A stretch of DNA of 64,000 bases from Clostridia bacterium (lineage in GTDB: Bacteria; Bacillota; Clostridia; Christensenellales; Borkfalkiaceae). The stretch covers positions 100,789 to 164,788 of the forward strand of contig JAFYTO010000010.1 in assembly GCA_017558825.1 (NCBI GenBank), given 5' to 3'. A program made the position numbers and the translations under genes. Numbering within the stretch: the first letter of the stretch is position 1; the number at the start of each line of letters is the position of its first letter. Shown here piece by piece: positions 63,601 to 64,000 of the stretch. Below the pieces are notes generated by a model that was not told the origin of the DNA, searched no databases, and saw only the letters and a list, made by a program, of their open reading frames with translations.

Positions 63601-64000
63601 GCAATTTATGCTATTTATAATAGCAATTACGTTACAACCTCATTAAAAGAAGTAATAATAACGGGTGGTGCAAGTATAGGTAATGAGGCGTTCCGTGGTT
63701 GCGGCTCGTTAACAAGCGTAACAATAGGAGATAGCGTAACAAGTATAGGTTCTGCTGCGTTCGCTTATTGCTACTCACTTACAAGCATAACAATACCAAA
63801 TAGCGTAACAAATATAGGTTCTTCTGCGTTCTCTAATTGCGACTCGTTAACAAGCATAACAATACCAAATAGCGTAACAAGTATAGGTTCTTCTGCGTTC
63901 TCTAATTGCGACTCGTTAACAAGCATAACAATACCAAATAGCGTAACAAGTATAGGTTCTTCTGCGTTCTCTAATTGCGACTCGTTAACAAGCATAACAA
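60691..64000 (+). CDS. BspA-type leucine-rich-repeat surface lipoprotein (3' end outside)
   Basis: Open for 1103 codons to the window end. The signal ends with lipobox VTAC at Cys25. Residues about 40-95 form a Listeria/Bacteroides-type repeat (HVFDGWYWDKD). Residues about 105-445 hold Cys/His-rich repeats (PTCTKTGYTIYTCDCG-like with GHNY ends). From about 475 on are BspA LRR_5 units (SLTSVTIGDNVTSIGDGAF). These proteins often bind host matrix or other cells. AAAGGGG precedes the ATG. The last 220 bases are near-identical 69-base tandem repeats. Confidence 0.93.
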   Translation, partial: MKKRILTFILTFTSLITAVFGVTACSSVEFKVDFVVDGAVYATVQTNGSEIIKMPENPTKEDHVFDGWYWDKDVWQKPFTANSLLDAPLSSDMRVYAKFVRRHTHEYQETITPPTCTKTGYTIYTCDCGDTYKGNYVKKRGHDYLESVTPASCTERGYTTFKCSTCGHEYTDNYVDALTHDYNIATNGDGTHTKTCQNDTTHTEVEICSGGEATCLEKAVCDFCNTSYGEKANHSFTNYVSNNDSSCLEDGTKTAICDKVGCNETDTVADVGSATGHKYTNMLIEPTCTTEGSLVCYCDCGERYVAEYYAALNHNYDAWISNGDGTHTKTCMNNNNHIVTETCKGGYATCEEKAVCSSCHGEYGEKLGHNYGEWEKYMDDKHIKKCKNYDWHCIEEYCYGGEATCEEKAVCIVCKNQYGQPKGHNYVNKVCTVCSQKEPSQGLAYSLEYDYKNQNKHAVLTGIGTCTDRDVVIASKYMGYPVTKIRGISNNKTITTLTVPDSVESIQNFNFLMNLTRVELGRGVKYFGNTFSYCERLVEVINKSPHITVKKGEGDYSTIGYFALSVSNCDDNYISKISYDNGLIIYTEGADKILVARVYDNESVLVLPNYITKINHYALKGHELKEVTIPNTVTSIGGSIFSDCSNLETIVLPFIGGETIDGEKDDTLWYLFGGRHPESIPTSLKNIVVTNTETIASNAFISCASLKTITLPSMLKNIGKYAFAQCTAEIIWDENAIYSEIEEYTFYNYKGEKLLVPNSVIKINENAFSYCSALLEWGANPSITSIGSRAFDDCECASLTIPNSVKVLEEEALFHYRNLKSITIPNSVTSIGGGAFYSCDSLTKVNYLGTIDEWVQIEFNSNPLNYADNLYINDVLVTEAKITTANKINAYAFSGWDSLTSVTIGDNVTSIGDGAFRGCKSLTSITIPNSVTSIGFGAFVRCDMLESMTVPFVGAQLNGIKDTHLGYWFEAIYAIYNSNYVTTSLKEVIITGGASIGNEAFRGCGSLTSVTIGDSVTSIGSAAFAYCYSLTSITIPNSVTNIGSSAFSNCDSLTSITIPNSVTSIGSSAFSNCDSLTSITIPNSVTSIGSSAFSNCDSLTSIT
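63781..64000 (+). repeat. Near-perfect 69-base tandem repeats inside the LRR gene
   Basis: Units start at 63781, 63850, 63919 and 63988 (partial). The second and third are identical; the first differs by two adjacent bases (AAT for AGT context). Each codes for one 23-residue LRR. It continues beyond the window. Confidence 0.95.

Noticed and set aside
63360..63995. Repeats at the window end taken as a possible CRISPR array
   Set aside because: Units are contiguous 69-base coding repeats with no spacers, in frame with the LRR protein.

Overview
The window is AT-rich DNA from an anaerobic, low-GC Clostridia-type bacterium of the Firmicutes, probably an uncultured gut lineage. The Clostridia signs are AGGAG ribosome sites, a T-box leader, an L-box lysine riboswitch, a spore-protease YyaC homologue, a redox-sensing Rex, a ferredoxin-dependent 2-oxoacid oxidoreductase and a K+-type membrane pyrophosphatase. 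The lineage is an inference from gene content; no rRNA is present to confirm it.

0-14 kb: a T-box-controlled minus-strand operon holds an acyl-CoA ligase, IorA, IorB, an Mpv17-like membrane protein and the start of a PaaK-type ligase. Together these could interconvert aryl acids and arylpyruvates. An esterase, an unknown membrane protein, a TAXI-type TRAP transporter, a membrane pyrophosphatase and an M20 amidohydrolase follow. 14-21 kb: an accessory island with a HEPN protein, a deletion remnant of a DUF4143 ATPase, an AraC/GyrI regulator, two overlapping small ORFs, an N-terminally extended dGTPase-like HD protein and a DprA-like/HAD pair. It ends at a cluster of three tRNAs (Glu, Met, fMet).

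21-41 kb: SDR and tilS, then the lysine operon dapA-dapB-ddh-lysA under a lysine riboswitch. After it come a GDPD lipoprotein, a sialidase-like protein, a second HD/dGTPase-like gene, an 885-residue repeat protein with CCHC clusters, rplI, cysK, a PepV-like dipeptidase, a radC-like gene that appears leaderless, gltX and two small genes.

41-54 kb: an origin-type neighbourhood in an unusual order. rsmG is divergent from dnaN across about 300 bp of extremely AT-rich DNA, and dnaN-rpmH-rnpA-yidD-yidC-jag then run in one direction. cvpA, yyaC, two parS sites, ftsH and parA-parB follow. dnaA, recF, mnmE and mnmG are not here. 54-64 kb: queT, a DUF378 protein, rex, a five-gene operon that reads like a non-phosphorylative sugar oxidation pathway, and an XRE repressor divergent from a large BspA-type leucine-rich-repeat lipoprotein that runs off the window. 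Palindromes in that divergent region sit exactly where the repressor should bind.
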